Shown: piece by piece, positions 25,852 through 35,098 of the stretch
Layout: the number at the start of each line of letters is the position of its first letter
How positions within the stretch are numbered: the first letter of the stretch is position 1
Assembly (NCBI RefSeq): GCF_001984155.1
Contig: NZ_MTQO01000048.1
Location: 452,919-516,918 of the forward strand
Direction: 5' to 3'
Source of the DNA: Actinosynnema sp. ALI-1.44
Lineage (GTDB): Bacteria > Actinomycetota > Actinomycetes > Mycobacteriales > Pseudonocardiaceae
Length of the DNA stretch: 64,000 nucleotides
Notes under the pieces: model-generated
What the model saw: only the letters and a program-made list of their open reading frames with translations
Told to the model about the DNA's origin: nothing
Database searches by the model: none
Made by a program: the position numbers and the translations under genes

Positions 25852-26765
25852 GACGAATTCGTCGCGTGCGTTACCAAGGCGTACACGGGCATGCGATGGG
25901 GCGAACTCGTTGGCTTGGAGACCAAGTTCGTGCGGCCTGAGTCGATTCGGATTGAGTGGCAACTGTACGAACTGGACACAGGAGAGCTGCGTCGCTGTCC
26001 GCCCAAGGATGACAGCTATCGCGACATCGGTATCCCGGAGTGGCTGCGGAAGTTGATCATTGACCATATTGCGCGGAGTTCACCGCAACCGTGCGTGTGT
26101 CACGACCAAATGTACGTGTTCCGCGGCCTTGGTCCGGCAAACAAGCCGCCCGTCGGCCAGGGGCGAAGCTCGTGGATGTCGCTCGGCTTGCGGGTGTATC
26201 GCCTGCCACTGTGTCGGCGGTGCTCAACCGACCTGCGACCGTCGCAGAGGGGACGCGGGGCGAGTTGAGGAGGCGATTGCTGACCTCGGTTACGTGCGGG
26301 GAGCCAGTTCGGGCGAGCCAGCCGCGCATTGGCGGCGAAACGGGTTCGCCACGTGGGTCTTTCAACCTGCGGTGACTGGGTGGTACCCCGAAGAAGGCGC
26401 CGCAGGACGCGCGTCCCGTGCCCGTGCTGGCGGAACCCCTGGCCCGGTGTGCCAGCTCGTGGCGCCTACGGCCGAACAGAGGCCTGCTGGGGGCCATCGC
26501 GCGGGGGCTCACGACGCACGGGCTGCGCCACACCCACAAGACGCGAATGCGTGAGCTGGGTACTCCGCCGAAGTTGATGGACGAGCGGATGGGACACGAG
26601 GACGGCAGTGTCCAATCCCGGTATGACCACATCACCCCGGAGATGCGGGTGCGGTTGATGGAGGGGCTCACGGCCGAGTGGGAAGTCGCTCTGGACGCCC
26701 GGCTGGCGATGTCTCCGCGCTCACCGGTCGTCGCACTGGACGAACTTCGCAAGGCGCGGGCGTAG
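25852..26765 (+). pseudogene. Frameshifted tyrosine integrase with embedded LacI-type HTH
   Basis: The catalytic half of a tyrosine recombinase is spread over three frames: YTGMRWGELVGLE with the first active-site Arg near 25885; GAKLVDVARLAGVSPATVSA (LacI-type HTH) at about 26160-26260 in a second frame; RVEEAIADLGYVRGASSG and WRRNGFATWVFQPAVTGWYP at 26261-26389 in a third; then KKAPQDARPVPVLAEP; and finally THGLRHTHKT (HxxR) plus GHEDGSVQSRYDH with the nucleophile Tyr to the stop at 26765. At least five small indels break the gene and the N-terminal DNA-binding part is missing. The continuous homology shows decay of one gene. It points at the tRNA-Pro 3' end, the normal place for an integrase. 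Confidence 0.82.
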
Positions 26766-26819
26766 GAAGCTGGAGAGTCGTTTTCAAGATCCACTCCCCC
26801 AGGCACGCCCCAGACAGCA

Positions 26820-26854
26820 AGAAGCCCTCCCTCCAAGAGGAGGAAAGGGCTTCT
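26820..26854 (-). terminator. Hairpin downstream of tRNA-Pro, element-derived
   Basis: GAAGCCCT (26821-26828) pairs with AGGGCTTC (26846-26853), with an inner CCTC/GAGG stem. It lies 9 bases beyond the tRNA-Pro 3' end on the minus strand and 55 bases after the integrase remnant stop, so it can serve both. Confidence 0.65.
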
Positions 26855-26862
26855 GACCAGCG

Positions 26863-26936
<74 letters not shown>

Positions 26937-26957
26937 GCTTGTCTTGCTGGGGATACT

Positions 26958-27908
26958 CTAGCGGACGTCTGCCCGTGCGCCGAAACGGGTATTGGTTTTC
27001 GCGGCTTCGCCGCCGTTTGTCCTGGGTACGAGGGTCAGCAGGCTTGCTTCCGGTGGGCAGGCGAAGCGGACTGGGGCGTAGGGGGATGTGCCGAGTCCTG
27101 CTGACACGTGCAGCCACATGTGGCTTCCCCAGCGGGAGGCTCCTCGGGCTCGGGAGCGGTCCAGGTCACAGTTGGTGATGATTGCTCCGTAGCCGGGGAT
27201 TCTCAGTTGTCCGCCGTGGGTGTGTCCGGCGAGGACGAGGTCGTAGCCGTCGTTGGCGAAGGCGTCCAGGACGCGTGGTTCCGGGGAGTGCGTGATGCCG
27301 AGGCGGAGTGCTGCCGTCGGATCTGGGCGGCCTGCTATCTCGTTGTAGCGGTCGAGGCGGAGGTGGGGGTCGTCGACGCCCGCGACCGCGATGTTCCTGC
27401 CGTCCGCGCTCACTATCCGGCGGACGTGGGTCAGGTCGTGCCAGCCTCGTTCGACCATCGCCGCGCGGAGGTCTCGCCACGGCAGTTTGATGCCGTGGAT
27501 GCGCTTCTTCTTCGCGCTGGGCAGCAGGTACCTTGCCGGGTTCTTCGGTTTCGGGGCGAAGTAGTCGTTGCTGCCGAAGATGAAGATCCCCGGGCGCTGC
27601 ATCAGCGGTCCGAGGGCGCGGACCACCGCGGGGACGGCCTGCTTGTGCGCGAGGTTGTCGCCGGTGTTGACGACCAGGTCGGGTTCCAGTGCGTCGAGGG
27701 CGGCGATCCAGCGTTGTTTCGACTTCTGCCCGGGGAGCATGTGGATGTCCGAGATGTGCAGGATCCGGAGCGGTCGTGCGCCTTCGCCCAGTACGGGCAG
27801 GGTGGCCTGGCGCAGTGTCCAGCGCCGTCGCTCGATGCCGGCCCCGTATGCGACTGCCGCCGCGCCTGCTGCTGTCGTTGCCATCGCGATTCGACCCAAC
27901 CTGCTCAC
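26958..27908 (-). CDS. Calcineurin-like metallophosphoesterase, membrane-anchored
   Basis: 316 residues from GTG 27908. After a short N-terminal hydrophobic segment ([19 protein letters not shown]) come the binuclear-metal motifs: ISDIHML (D-x-H), NTGDN (GDx), FGSNDY (the GNH(D/E) motif altered to GSND), a late H, and AGHTHGGQL (GHxH). The GNHE-type asparagine is kept but the following His is Asp-shifted, as in YkuE-like members. YkuE-type proteins act on lipid or UDP-linked phosphates at the membrane; the substrate here is unknown. Rv3683 is the mycobacterial neighbour of ponA2 of this type. Confidence 0.87.
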   Translation of the reverse strand: MSRLGRIAMATTAAGAAAVAYGAGIERRRWTLRQATLPVLGEGARPLRILHISDIHMLPGQKSKQRWIAALDALEPDLVVNTGDNLAHKQAVPAVVRALGPLMQRPGIFIFGSNDYFAPKPKNPARYLLPSAKKKRIHGIKLPWRDLRAAMVERGWHDLTHVRRIVSADGRNIAVAGVDDPHLRLDRYNEIAGRPDPTAALRLGITHSPEPRVLDAFANDGYDLVLAGHTHGGQLRIPGYGAIITNCDLDRSRARGASRWGSHMWLHVSAGLGTSPYAPVRFACPPEASLLTLVPRTNGGEAAKTNTRFGARADVR

Positions 27909-27983
27909 TCTTCGAGGGTACGGGCGTCGCGCGGCGTGGTGGCAGCCGTATCCGAGTTGCGTGCCGACGGTAACGTTTCCACC

Positions 27984-28454
27984 ATGGCTGAGCTGAAGGA
28001 CAAGTTGAAGTCCGACATGGTTGTCGCGCTGAAGGCCAAGGACACCGCACGCCTGGGCACCTTGCGCATGGTGCTCGCCGCCGTGAGCACCGAAGAGGTG
28101 GCGGGCAAGGAGGCGCGCGAGCTGACCGACGAGGAAGTCCAGCGCGTGCTGACCCGCGAAGCCAAGAAGCGCAAGGAGGCCGCCGAGGCGTTCGAGTCCG
28201 CAGGTCGCGCCGAGCAGGCGTCCGCCGAGCGGGCCGAGGCCGAGGTCATCGCGGAGTACCTGCCCGCTCAGCTGTCCGACGACGAGCTCGCCGACCTGGT
28301 CGGCCAGGCCGCCGCGGAGGTCAGCGAGCAGGTCGGCGGGGAGCTGACTCCCAAGCAGATGGGCTTGGTGATGAAGGCCGCCAACGCCAAGGTCGCCGGC
28401 CGGGCCGAGGGCGGCCGCGTCGCCGCCGCGGTGAAGGCGAAGCTCGCCGGGTAG
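27984..28454 (+). CDS. GatB/YqeY-domain protein
   Basis: 156 residues, almost entirely this domain: KDKLKSDMVVALKAKDTARLGTLRMVLAAV, a charged middle, YLPAQLSDDELADLV and the C-terminal KQMGLVMKAANAKVAGRAEGGRV. The domain resembles the tRNA-binding tail of amidotransferase subunit GatB; free-standing YqeY proteins have no settled function, and a tRNA-linked role is inferred. ATG 27984 is the natural start; the long upstream open frame is non-coding. It diverges from the phosphoesterase. Confidence 0.9.
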   Translation: MAELKDKLKSDMVVALKAKDTARLGTLRMVLAAVSTEEVAGKEARELTDEEVQRVLTREAKKRKEAAEAFESAGRAEQASAERAEAEVIAEYLPAQLSDDELADLVGQAAAEVSEQVGGELTPKQMGLVMKAANAKVAGRAEGGRVAAAVKAKLAG

Positions 28455-28463
28455 TTTCGCTCC

Positions 28464-28495
28464 AAGGCCCGGTCGCCTCGGCGCGACCGGGCCTT
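28464..28495 (+). terminator. Terminator after YqeY gene
   Basis: AAGGCCCGGTCGC and GCGACCGGGCCTT form a perfect 13-base stem with a 6-base loop, followed by CTTGC, 9 bases beyond the stop. Confidence 0.85.
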
Positions 28496-28670
28496 CTTGC
28501 TGCCCTGGGTAGGGCACAAAGTCCACTGCTGGCACCTGTTTTCCCAGCGTAGATAACCCAAAAGAGTGAAAGTTGAGGGCTCAACTCACGTTGGGTAACA
28601 GGCGGCGTGATCAACGCGAGGAGATCACGAGCGTCCAACACGGGGCGTTCCGTGGGTGGAAGGATCCATC

Positions 28671-28910
28671 ATGAGCAGCCTTTCCACGCTCTCCCCCGCC
28701 ATCCGGCCGCATGCCGTTCGCACCGTCATCGTCGGTGTTTTCGTTTGCCTGCTTGTTCTTCTCGGCTTCCTTGTTCCTTTTTGGATCGTTCTGGTCGTCG
28801 GTCTCGTCCTCGTGGGTGTCGTTCGGGCCGTGCGGGCGTTGCGGGCGGCAGCGCGGAAGGTCGATCAGATCCTTGCCGAGGAGCTTCCTCCTAATGGCGG
28901 TGTTGGTTGA
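28671..28910 (+). CDS. Small single-pass/hairpin membrane protein
   Basis: 79 residues. A long hydrophobic stretch (about 20-52, VIVGVFVCLLVLLGFLVPFW then IVLVVGLVLVGVV) can form a two-helix hairpin, followed by a basic cytoplasmic tail (RAVRALRAAARKVDQI). ATG 28671 has GGAAGGA 7 bases upstream, which favours it over the in-frame GTG at 28656. No family was recognised. It stands alone between the YqeY terminator and the S9 peptidase. Confidence 0.6.
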   Translation: MSSLSTLSPAIRPHAVRTVIVGVFVCLLVLLGFLVPFWIVLVVGLVLVGVVRAVRALRAAARKVDQILAEELPPNGGVG

Positions 28911-28975
28911 TTACCGCCCGTCATTGATTCGGCGTGTCAACGAAATCAGTAGGTGGATGAGGCAGGATCCATGCT

Positions 28976-30814
28976 GTGACGAAGCATCCCGCAGCAGAGG
29001 AGCCGGAGCACCTGTTCACCGACGCGGACGCAGACGCGCGGTGGCGGGCCAGATTCCGTGCTGCCCGAGTCAGCCTGCCCGAGTGGGCCCGTGACGCACC
29101 CGACCGCAATGTGTACACCTCCAACGCCAGCGGGGTGTGGGAGACATATGCGTGGGACCGGCTGACGGGCAACCACCGGCAGGTCACCGACCGCCCCAAC
29201 GGCACCTACAACTCCACTATCAGCCCCGACGGCGAGCACATCTGGTGGTTCGCCGACAAGGACGGCGACGAGTTCGGCAGCTGGGTGACCGAGCCGTTCG
29301 CCGGGCGCCCGGTCGACTCCGAGCCGTCGCCAGCGATCGCCGAGGTTCCCGCCGGTTACCCCGCCGGGCTGGAGATCGGGAAGACGGTCAGCGCCATCGG
29401 GATCTCCAACGACGACGGCACCACGGTCGTCGTGTCCTGCGATGGCCAGCCCGGTCAGGTCGTCTACGAGAACGAGCACGACGCGGGTGTGGCGGCACTG
29501 TCACGTGACGAGCAGTACCTGGCCATCGCGCACTCCGAACACGGCGACAACCGGCACACGGCCCTGCGTGTGATCACTACGAGCGGCGAGACGGTCGCCG
29601 ACAAGTGGGACGGCAAGGGCAAGGGCCTCGACGCCGTCGGGTTCAGCCCGGTCGCGGGCGACCAACGCCTTCTCGTCCTGCACGAGCGGCACGGCCGCGA
29701 GGAACTGCTGATCTGGGACGTCGCCGCGGACACCGAGGCCGAGATCCAGCTCGACCTGCCGGGCGAGCTGTCCGCCGCGTGGTACCCCGACGGCCGGTCA
29801 CTGCTGGTCGTGCACACCCACCAGGCACGCAACACCCTGCACCGCTACGAGATCGAAACCGACTCACTCTCGCTTCTGGACAGTCCTGCCGGGACGGTCG
29901 GCTCGGCGGGCGTGCGCCCGGACGGGACGATCGAGTACTCGTGGTCGTCGGCCGCCGAGCCGTCGCTGATCCGCGCGTTGCACGTGGACGGCACCGACCG
30001 CGTCCTGTTGACGCCGCCAGGCGACAGGGCGCCGGGGTCCGTCAACCTCACGGATGCCTTTGTGCCGAGCGAAGGCGGTGATGTGCACGCGTTGATCGCG
30101 CGGCCGGACGATGCGCCGGACGGTCCGTTGCCGACGGTCTTCAGCCTGCACGGCGGACCGCACTCGGCCGACGAGGACAGGTTCTCCGCGTACCGCGCGG
30201 CGTGGGTCGACGCCGGGTTCGCCGTCGTGCACGTGAACTACCGCGGTTCGACCGGTTACGGGTCCGCGTGGCGGGACGCCATCGAAGGCCGCCCTGGGCT
30301 GACGGAACTCGCGGACGTCGCCGCGGTGCACAAGTGGGCGGTCAGCACGGGCCTTGCCGACCCGGACAAGTGCGTTGTCGCAGGCGCTTCCTGGGGCGGT
30401 TACCTGAGCCTGCTCGCCGCTGGGACCCAGCCGGACAAGTGGGCAGCGGTTGTCGGTGGCGTGCCCGTGGCGGACTACTTGGCCGCGTACGAGGACGAGA
30501 TGGAACCGTTGCGGGCGTTCGACCGGGCGCTGTTCGGCGGTTCACCCGAGGAACTGCCCGACCTGTACCGGGAATGCTCGCCGATGACGTACGTCGACAA
30601 CGTGCGCGCGCCGATCCTGGTGTGGGCCGGAGAGAACGACCCGCGCTGCCCGATCCGGCAGATCGACAACTACCTCGACCGGCTGGCCGAACGCGGGGCC
30701 AGGTACGAGGAGTTCCGCTACGACGCCGGGCACGGCTCGCTGGTGGTCTCCGAGATGGTCAAGCAGGTCAGCATCGAGGTGTACTTCGTGTTGCGAATGC
30801 TCGGCATGCGCTAG
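28976..30814 (+). CDS. S9-family (prolyl oligopeptidase-like) serine peptidase
   Basis: 612 residues, GTG start. The N-terminal about 360 residues form repeated beta-propeller strands (YAWDRLTGNHRQV; TISPDGEHIWWF). The C-terminal alpha/beta-hydrolase domain has GASWGGYLSL with the nucleophile near S472, the acid in AGENDPRCP (about 555) and the His in DAGHGSL (about 585). No signal peptide is visible, so it is likely cytoplasmic and degrades short peptides or removes acyl-amino acids. A strong bidirectional hairpin separates it from dps. Confidence 0.93.
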   Translation: MTKHPAAEEPEHLFTDADADARWRARFRAARVSLPEWARDAPDRNVYTSNASGVWETYAWDRLTGNHRQVTDRPNGTYNSTISPDGEHIWWFADKDGDEFGSWVTEPFAGRPVDSEPSPAIAEVPAGYPAGLEIGKTVSAIGISNDDGTTVVVSCDGQPGQVVYENEHDAGVAALSRDEQYLAIAHSEHGDNRHTALRVITTSGETVADKWDGKGKGLDAVGFSPVAGDQRLLVLHERHGREELLIWDVAADTEAEIQLDLPGELSAAWYPDGRSLLVVHTHQARNTLHRYEIETDSLSLLDSPAGTVGSAGVRPDGTIEYSWSSAAEPSLIRALHVDGTDRVLLTPPGDRAPGSVNLTDAFVPSEGGDVHALIARPDDAPDGPLPTVFSLHGGPHSADEDRFSAYRAAWVDAGFAVVHVNYRGSTGYGSAWRDAIEGRPGLTELADVAAVHKWAVSTGLADPDKCVVAGASWGGYLSLLAAGTQPDKWAAVVGGVPVADYLAAYEDEMEPLRAFDRALFGGSPEELPDLYRECSPMTYVDNVRAPILVWAGENDPRCPIRQIDNYLDRLAERGARYEEFRYDAGHGSLVVSEMVKQVSIEVYFVLRMLGMR

Positions 30815-30825
30815 ACATGGGGCCA

Positions 30826-30864
30826 TCCCGCGTGCGTGCCTCCCTGCAAGGCACGCACGCGGGA
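30826..30864. terminator. Bidirectional terminator between S9 peptidase and dps
   Basis: TCCCGCGTGCGTGCC and GGCACGCACGCGGGA make a perfect 15-base stem with a 9-base loop, between convergent stops at 30814 and 30882. Confidence 0.85.
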
Positions 30865-30881
30865 CCGGCCATAAATCGGAG

Positions 30882-31358
30882 TCAGGCCTGCTGGGCCTGC
30901 CACATCCAGTGGGCCTGCTCCACGTCCTGCGCGATGGCGATCAACAGATCCTGTGTCACCAGGTCGGACTTGTCCGTCTCGTCGATCCGTCCCCGCAGTC
31001 GCTTGACCAGCGCTTCGAGCGTCTTGACGATCGCGGCCACGGTCTGCTCGTCGGACAGCCACCCGTCCGGGTAGTCCGGCATGCCGGAGCTTTCCACGAC
31101 CGTCTTCGCCTTGCCGTTCGGCGAGACGCCGATCGCGTTGGCTCGCTCGGCCACCTCGTCGACGTAGGTCCTCGCCGTCGCCACGAGCTCGTCGAGTTGC
31201 GTGTGGACACTGCGGAAGTTCTTGCCGACCACGTTCCAGTGCGCCTGCTTGGCGATCAGGGACAGGTCGACCAGGTCCACGAGGGTCGCCTGCAGAATGG
31301 CACCGGTGGTCTTCTTGTCCGCTTCCGACAGCGGACTGGTGATCGGTGACTTGCTCAC
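30882..31358 (-). CDS. dps: Dps/ferritin-like DNA-protecting protein
   Basis: 158 residues. The Dps ferroxidase ligands lie in LIAKQAHWNVVG and in YVDEVAERANAIG (the D-x3-E pair), with a conserved QAHWMWQAQQ near the C-terminus. The product should assemble as a dodecamer storing iron and binding or shielding DNA under oxidative stress. The N-terminal tail is short and only weakly basic (MSKSPITSP), so tight DNA binding is uncertain. It is followed by a strong terminator. Confidence 0.94.
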   Translation of the reverse strand: MSKSPITSPLSEADKKTTGAILQATLVDLVDLSLIAKQAHWNVVGKNFRSVHTQLDELVATARTYVDEVAERANAIGVSPNGKAKTVVESSGMPDYPDGWLSDEQTVAAIVKTLEALVKRLRGRIDETDKSDLVTQDLLIAIAQDVEQAHWMWQAQQA

Positions 31359-31452
31359 TGCTTCATCGCCTCCTCACCGTGAAGGCTTCCCGGGTCGTCC
31401 CGGGCTCAAACCGGGGCGATCACGGTGATTCCGATCGCACCCTGCTCGATCG

Positions 31453-32007
31453 TCACCGTCCCAGAGCGAACTCCGCGACCTGCTGACCGATCGTCCGCAG
31501 CGTGGTGGCGACCGACTCGCTGGAGCACTCGCCCGACCCGTCGAACCGGACCTCGGCCGAGTTGATCGCGGAGCCGAGCGGTGTCGGCCAGCCGCGCAGG
31601 GAGTGCACGATCGACCGCAGCGACGTGAGCGTGGTGACCGCTGCCTGCCAGCCCTGGGCTGTGGCCACACAACCGACCGCCCGGCCGTCGAGGTACACGC
31701 GGTCGTCGGTGCGGAGGTCTTCGATGTAGTCCAGTGCGTTCTTGATCAGGCCGGAGATGGTTCCGTGATAGCCGGGTGAGACGAGCACGACGCCGTCGGC
31801 GTCGCGGAGGTGTTCGACGAGCCTGCGCGCGGCATCGGAGCGTTCGGGCACGGCCGGGTCGTAGAACGGGAGCACCAGGTCGTCGCCCGTGATCATCGTG
31901 ACTTTGGCGCCCAGGTCCTCCGCGCCGGCCAACGCGACCCGCAACGCGCGCTCGGACTGGGAGTTGGCCCGCAAGGAGCCACCGATACCTACCACATGTA
32001 TGGCCAC
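31453..32007 (-). CDS. NADPH-dependent FMN reductase (flavodoxin-like)
   Basis: 184 residues from GTG 32007. FMN-phosphate loop GSLRANSQSERAL near the N-terminus, then SPGYHGTISGLIKNALDYIEDL, the standard FMN-contact segment of the SsuE/YieF group. The family reduces FMN, quinones or chromate with NAD(P)H. Upstream starts at 32055 are possible, but the Rossmann-like beta-strand begins at IHVVGIGG so 32007 is preferred. Dps on the same strand is about 95 bases downstream, so a shared oxidative-stress role is plausible. Confidence 0.87.
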   Translation of the reverse strand: MAIHVVGIGGSLRANSQSERALRVALAGAEDLGAKVTMITGDDLVLPFYDPAVPERSDAARRLVEHLRDADGVVLVSPGYHGTISGLIKNALDYIEDLRTDDRVYLDGRAVGCVATAQGWQAAVTTLTSLRSIVHSLRGWPTPLGSAINSAEVRFDGSGECSSESVATTLRTIGQQVAEFALGR

Positions 32008-32082
32008 CCTTCGAGAATAGGGGTTCAAGTTCGATTGAGGTCTAGAGTGCGTCACCGAACTTACCGACAGTAAGATAGCGTG

Positions 32083-33171
32083 ATGCCGCTCTCGTCGAAG
32101 TCAGTGATGATCACCGTGCAGGGCGTCGCACTCCGCACCCTGTACCGCTTACCACCGCGAATCCGCAGGTTGCTGGCCGGACCGCCGATCCGGATCGACG
32201 GACAGGAGCTGGCACTGGACGCCCAGCTGCTGCTGCGCGCCCGCGAGTTGGCCGGGATGCCCTCGCTGTTCGGCGGCGACCCTGTCAAGGCGCGCCGCAA
32301 CTTGGAAGAAAGCAGCGGTCTCGTCGGCGGACCGCCGATCGGCCCGATGGACGTACGGGATCTGGCTGTCGGGTCAGTCCCCGCGCGGTTGTACACGCCA
32401 ACTGGCCTGCCCGTGGGCTCGCCGCTGCTGGTGTTCTTCCACGGCGGCGGGTTCGTGCTCGGCAGCGTCGAGTCACACGACACCGTCTGCCGGTTCCTGG
32501 CCAAGTACGCCAGGGTGCGCGTGCTGTCGGTGGACTACCGGCTCGCCCCCGAACACCGGTTCCCCCACGGTGTCGACGACGCGATCGCGGCGTTCCGGTA
32601 CGCGCACGCCAACGCACGGGAGCTGGGAGCGGACCCGTCGTCCATCGCGGTGGGCGGCGACAGCGCGGGCGGCAACCTCGCGACTGTGGTCGCTCTGGTG
32701 ACAACGCGGGAAGGCGGCCCGCAGCCCGCGTTCCAACTGCTGCTCTACCCGACGACGGACGGGACACGGGCGACCCGGTCGAAGGAGCTGTTCGCCGAAG
32801 GCTTCTTCCTGAGCAAGGCGGACATCGACTGGGTCGGCGAGCAGTACCCGGCGACTCAACAGGACAAGCTCGACCCGCGGTACTCACCGGCCCTCGCGCC
32901 TGACCTGTCCGGGTTGCCACCGGCCTACCTCGCGACGGCCGGGTTCGACCCGCTGCGTGACGAGGGCGAGTTGTACGCGGCGTTGCTGCGGGAAGCCGGC
33001 GTGCCGGTCGTGTTGTCCCGGCACGACGACCTGATCCACGGTTACGCCAATTTCCTGACTGTCGGGACTCGTTTTCGGGAGGCGATGTACGAGGCTGCCG
33101 GAGCTTTGCGGACCGGCTTGGCAATGAGGACAGGCGATCAGCGTGCTCACGCCGGTGAGTCACCCGGGTGA
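32083..33171 (+). CDS. Hormone-sensitive-lipase-type (GDXG) alpha/beta hydrolase
   Basis: 362 residues. Oxyanion motif FFHGGGFVLG (about 117-126), nucleophile elbow GGDSAGGN (S about 193), acid in GFDPLRDEGE and His in DLIHGYANF. These are the family IV esterase/lipase hallmarks, acting on short acyl esters. ATG 32083 is used; GTG 32080 is adjacent and in frame. A basic N-terminal segment (LRTLYRLPPRIRRLLAG) could bind the membrane surface. A clear terminator follows. Confidence 0.92.
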   Translation: MPLSSKSVMITVQGVALRTLYRLPPRIRRLLAGPPIRIDGQELALDAQLLLRARELAGMPSLFGGDPVKARRNLEESSGLVGGPPIGPMDVRDLAVGSVPARLYTPTGLPVGSPLLVFFHGGGFVLGSVESHDTVCRFLAKYARVRVLSVDYRLAPEHRFPHGVDDAIAAFRYAHANARELGADPSSIAVGGDSAGGNLATVVALVTTREGGPQPAFQLLLYPTTDGTRATRSKELFAEGFFLSKADIDWVGEQYPATQQDKLDPRYSPALAPDLSGLPPAYLATAGFDPLRDEGELYAALLREAGVPVVLSRHDDLIHGYANFLTVGTRFREAMYEAAGALRTGLAMRTGDQRAHAGESPG

Positions 33172-33200
33172 GTGAACCTCACGGACACGGCGTTGACGCG

Positions 33201-33234
33201 AACGGCCCGGCGAGTTGTCACTCGCCGGGCCGTT
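33201..33234. terminator. Terminator between lipase and Fur genes
   Basis: AACGGCCCGGCGAG and CTCGCCGGGCCGTT pair over 14 bases with a 6-base loop between convergent stops. Confidence 0.85.
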
Positions 33235-33261
33235 CTGCCTCGTGGTGGGAGGTTCGTGGGG

Positions 33262-33699
33262 TCACTCGCTCGCGCAGGCCGGGCACAGCCCCCAGAACAC
33301 GACTTCCGCCTCGTCGACGACGTAACCGGCCGTGTGATCGGGCGTCAGGCACGGCGCCGGGCCGATCACGCAGTCGACGTCCTCGGTACGGCCGCACTGG
33401 CGGCAAACGAGGTGGTGGTGGTTGTCCCCGGTGCGCGTCTCGTACCGGGCGGGCGATCCGGCCGGTTCGATCCGGCGCACCAGGTTCGTGGCCGTGAACA
33501 CGTTCAGCACGTCGTACACCGCTTGGGTGGACACGGACCCCAGCAGCTCGCGTACGCCGCCGGCGACCTGGTCCGCGGTGGAGTGCGGGTGTTCACCCAG
33601 CAGGGCGAGCACCGCCAGCCTCGGCGCGGTCACACGCAGCCCCGTCGAACGCAACTGCTCACGCATCCGGGCCCGGTCCGGGGTAGTCGGTGTCGACAT
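33262..33699 (-). CDS. Fur-family transcriptional regulator (FurA/CatR/PerR-like)
   Basis: 145 residues. An N-terminal winged helix (LRVTAPRLAVLALLGEHPHSTADQV) precedes the metal-sensing domain with HHHLVCRQCGRTEDVDC and FWGLCPACA, giving a CxxC...CxxC structural zinc site. FurA-type regulators in actinobacteria repress catalase genes and are usually followed by katG; no katG is present here, so the regulon is distant. It may control iron or peroxide response genes such as the nearby dps, which is inference. Confidence 0.92.
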   Translation of the reverse strand: MSTPTTPDRARMREQLRSTGLRVTAPRLAVLALLGEHPHSTADQVAGGVRELLGSVSTQAVYDVLNVFTATNLVRRIEPAGSPARYETRTGDNHHHLVCRQCGRTEDVDCVIGPAPCLTPDHTAGYVVDEAEVVFWGLCPACASE

Positions 33700-33904
33700 C
33701 GCTACCTACCTCACCGCTCAATCTGGTCCGAGTCCGCCGAACGACTCGTCCAAGTAACAGCGTCTGTCGCTGTATCCCCTCAGGGTGACCCACAACGGGC
33801 TGGTCTAGACCTCGTCCATTCGTGTGACACTTCACGGGAAAGGTGCGGCGGGCACCGAAAACCCGGTTGCCGGATGGGGTAATCACATGATCCCCTGACT
33901 GTTC

Positions 33905-35098
33905 GTGGAGCGCTACCGACGCCTGTTCGCCATCCCCGGCGTTCGCACGTTGCTGGTCCTGATGTTCTTCGCGCGCATCCCGCCGTCCGCGACGTCGTTG
34001 GCGCTCACGCTGCACGTGGCCATCGGGCTCGAGCACGGCTACGGCGCCGCGGGGCTGGTCGGCGGTGTGGCGACCGTCGGCATCGCGATCGGCGCGACGC
34101 TGTCCGGCCGGATCATCGACCGGTACGGGTTGCGCACCCTGCTGCTGGTCACCGGGATCGGCGAGACGTCGTTCTGGCTGACCGCGCCGATGATGTCCTA
34201 CCCGGTGCTGCTGGTCGTCGCGTTCTTCGGCGGCATGTTCGCCGTGCCGACCATGTCGATCGGGCGCCAGGCGATCGCGGCGCTGGTGCCGGACGAGCAC
34301 CGCCGCACGGCCTACTCGTTCGACTCCATCTCGGTGGAACTCAGCTTCATGGTCGGCCCGCTCGCCGCCGTCGCACTGGCCACCCAGGTGTCCACGTCGG
34401 ACGCGCTGCGGGTGGTCGCCGTCGGGTTCGCGGTCGTCGCGGTCGCCTTGTTCTTCGCCAACCCGGCGATGCGCGGCGACGACGAGGTCGTCGGCGAACG
34501 ACCGCCACGGCGGGAATGGCTCAACGGCAAGCTGGCCGCGGTGCTGTTGGTCGGCGCGGGCGCGGTCTTCGTGCTGGCGGGCACAGAAGTCGCGCTCGTC
34601 GCCGCACTCCGTGAAAACGGCGAGGTGCAGTGGACCGGCGCGGCGACGATCATCCTGTGCGCGACGTCGATCATGGGCGGACTCGTGCACGGCGCCGTGC
34701 GGAAATCGTTGCCGCAAGTCGTGTTGATGGCACTGCTGGGCGCGTTGACCCTGCCCGTGCTGTTCGTGGACGGCGCCGCGTGGTGGGTCGTCGCGATCGC
34801 ACTCGGGCCGGCGAGCGCGATGTGCGCCCCGACCATCGCGGCCACCGGCGAGCAGGTCAGCAAGCTCGTCCCGGTGGTCGTGCGCGGGGAAGCGACGGGG
34901 CTGCAGAGCTCGGCGTTCACCTTCGGGGCGGCGCTGGGCTCACCGGTGGTCGGGTTCGTTGTGGACCACAGCGGATCACCGGGCTGGGGCTTCGTCGGCG
35001 CCGGTGCCGGCGGACTGGTCGTCGCCGCTGTCGCGGCGTTGCTCATCCGCCGGTCACCGGCCCGTGCTCAGCCGACCAGCGCCTCGGCGATCTCGTAG
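33905..35098 (+). CDS. Major facilitator superfamily transporter
   Basis: 397 residues, GTG start, with about 12 membrane segments and the MFS motif A-like loop [14 protein letters not shown]. It resembles the MFS protein at 5962 in length and loop pattern (GRIIDRYG against GRIMDRLG). It is likely a drug/metabolite exporter; substrate unknown. The 3' end overlaps the convergent asd gene by 31 bases. Confidence 0.87.
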   Translation: MERYRRLFAIPGVRTLLVLMFFARIPPSATSLALTLHVAIGLEHGYGAAGLVGGVATVGIAIGATLSGRIIDRYGLRTLLLVTGIGETSFWLTAPMMSYPVLLVVAFFGGMFAVPTMSIGRQAIAALVPDEHRRTAYSFDSISVELSFMVGPLAAVALATQVSTSDALRVVAVGFAVVAVALFFANPAMRGDDEVVGERPPRREWLNGKLAAVLLVGAGAVFVLAGTEVALVAALRENGEVQWTGAATIILCATSIMGGLVHGAVRKSLPQVVLMALLGALTLPVLFVDGAAWWVVAIALGPASAMCAPTIAATGEQVSKLVPVVVRGEATGLQSSAFTFGAALGSPVVGFVVDHSGSPGWGFVGAGAGGLVVAAVAALLIRRSPARAQPTSASAIS

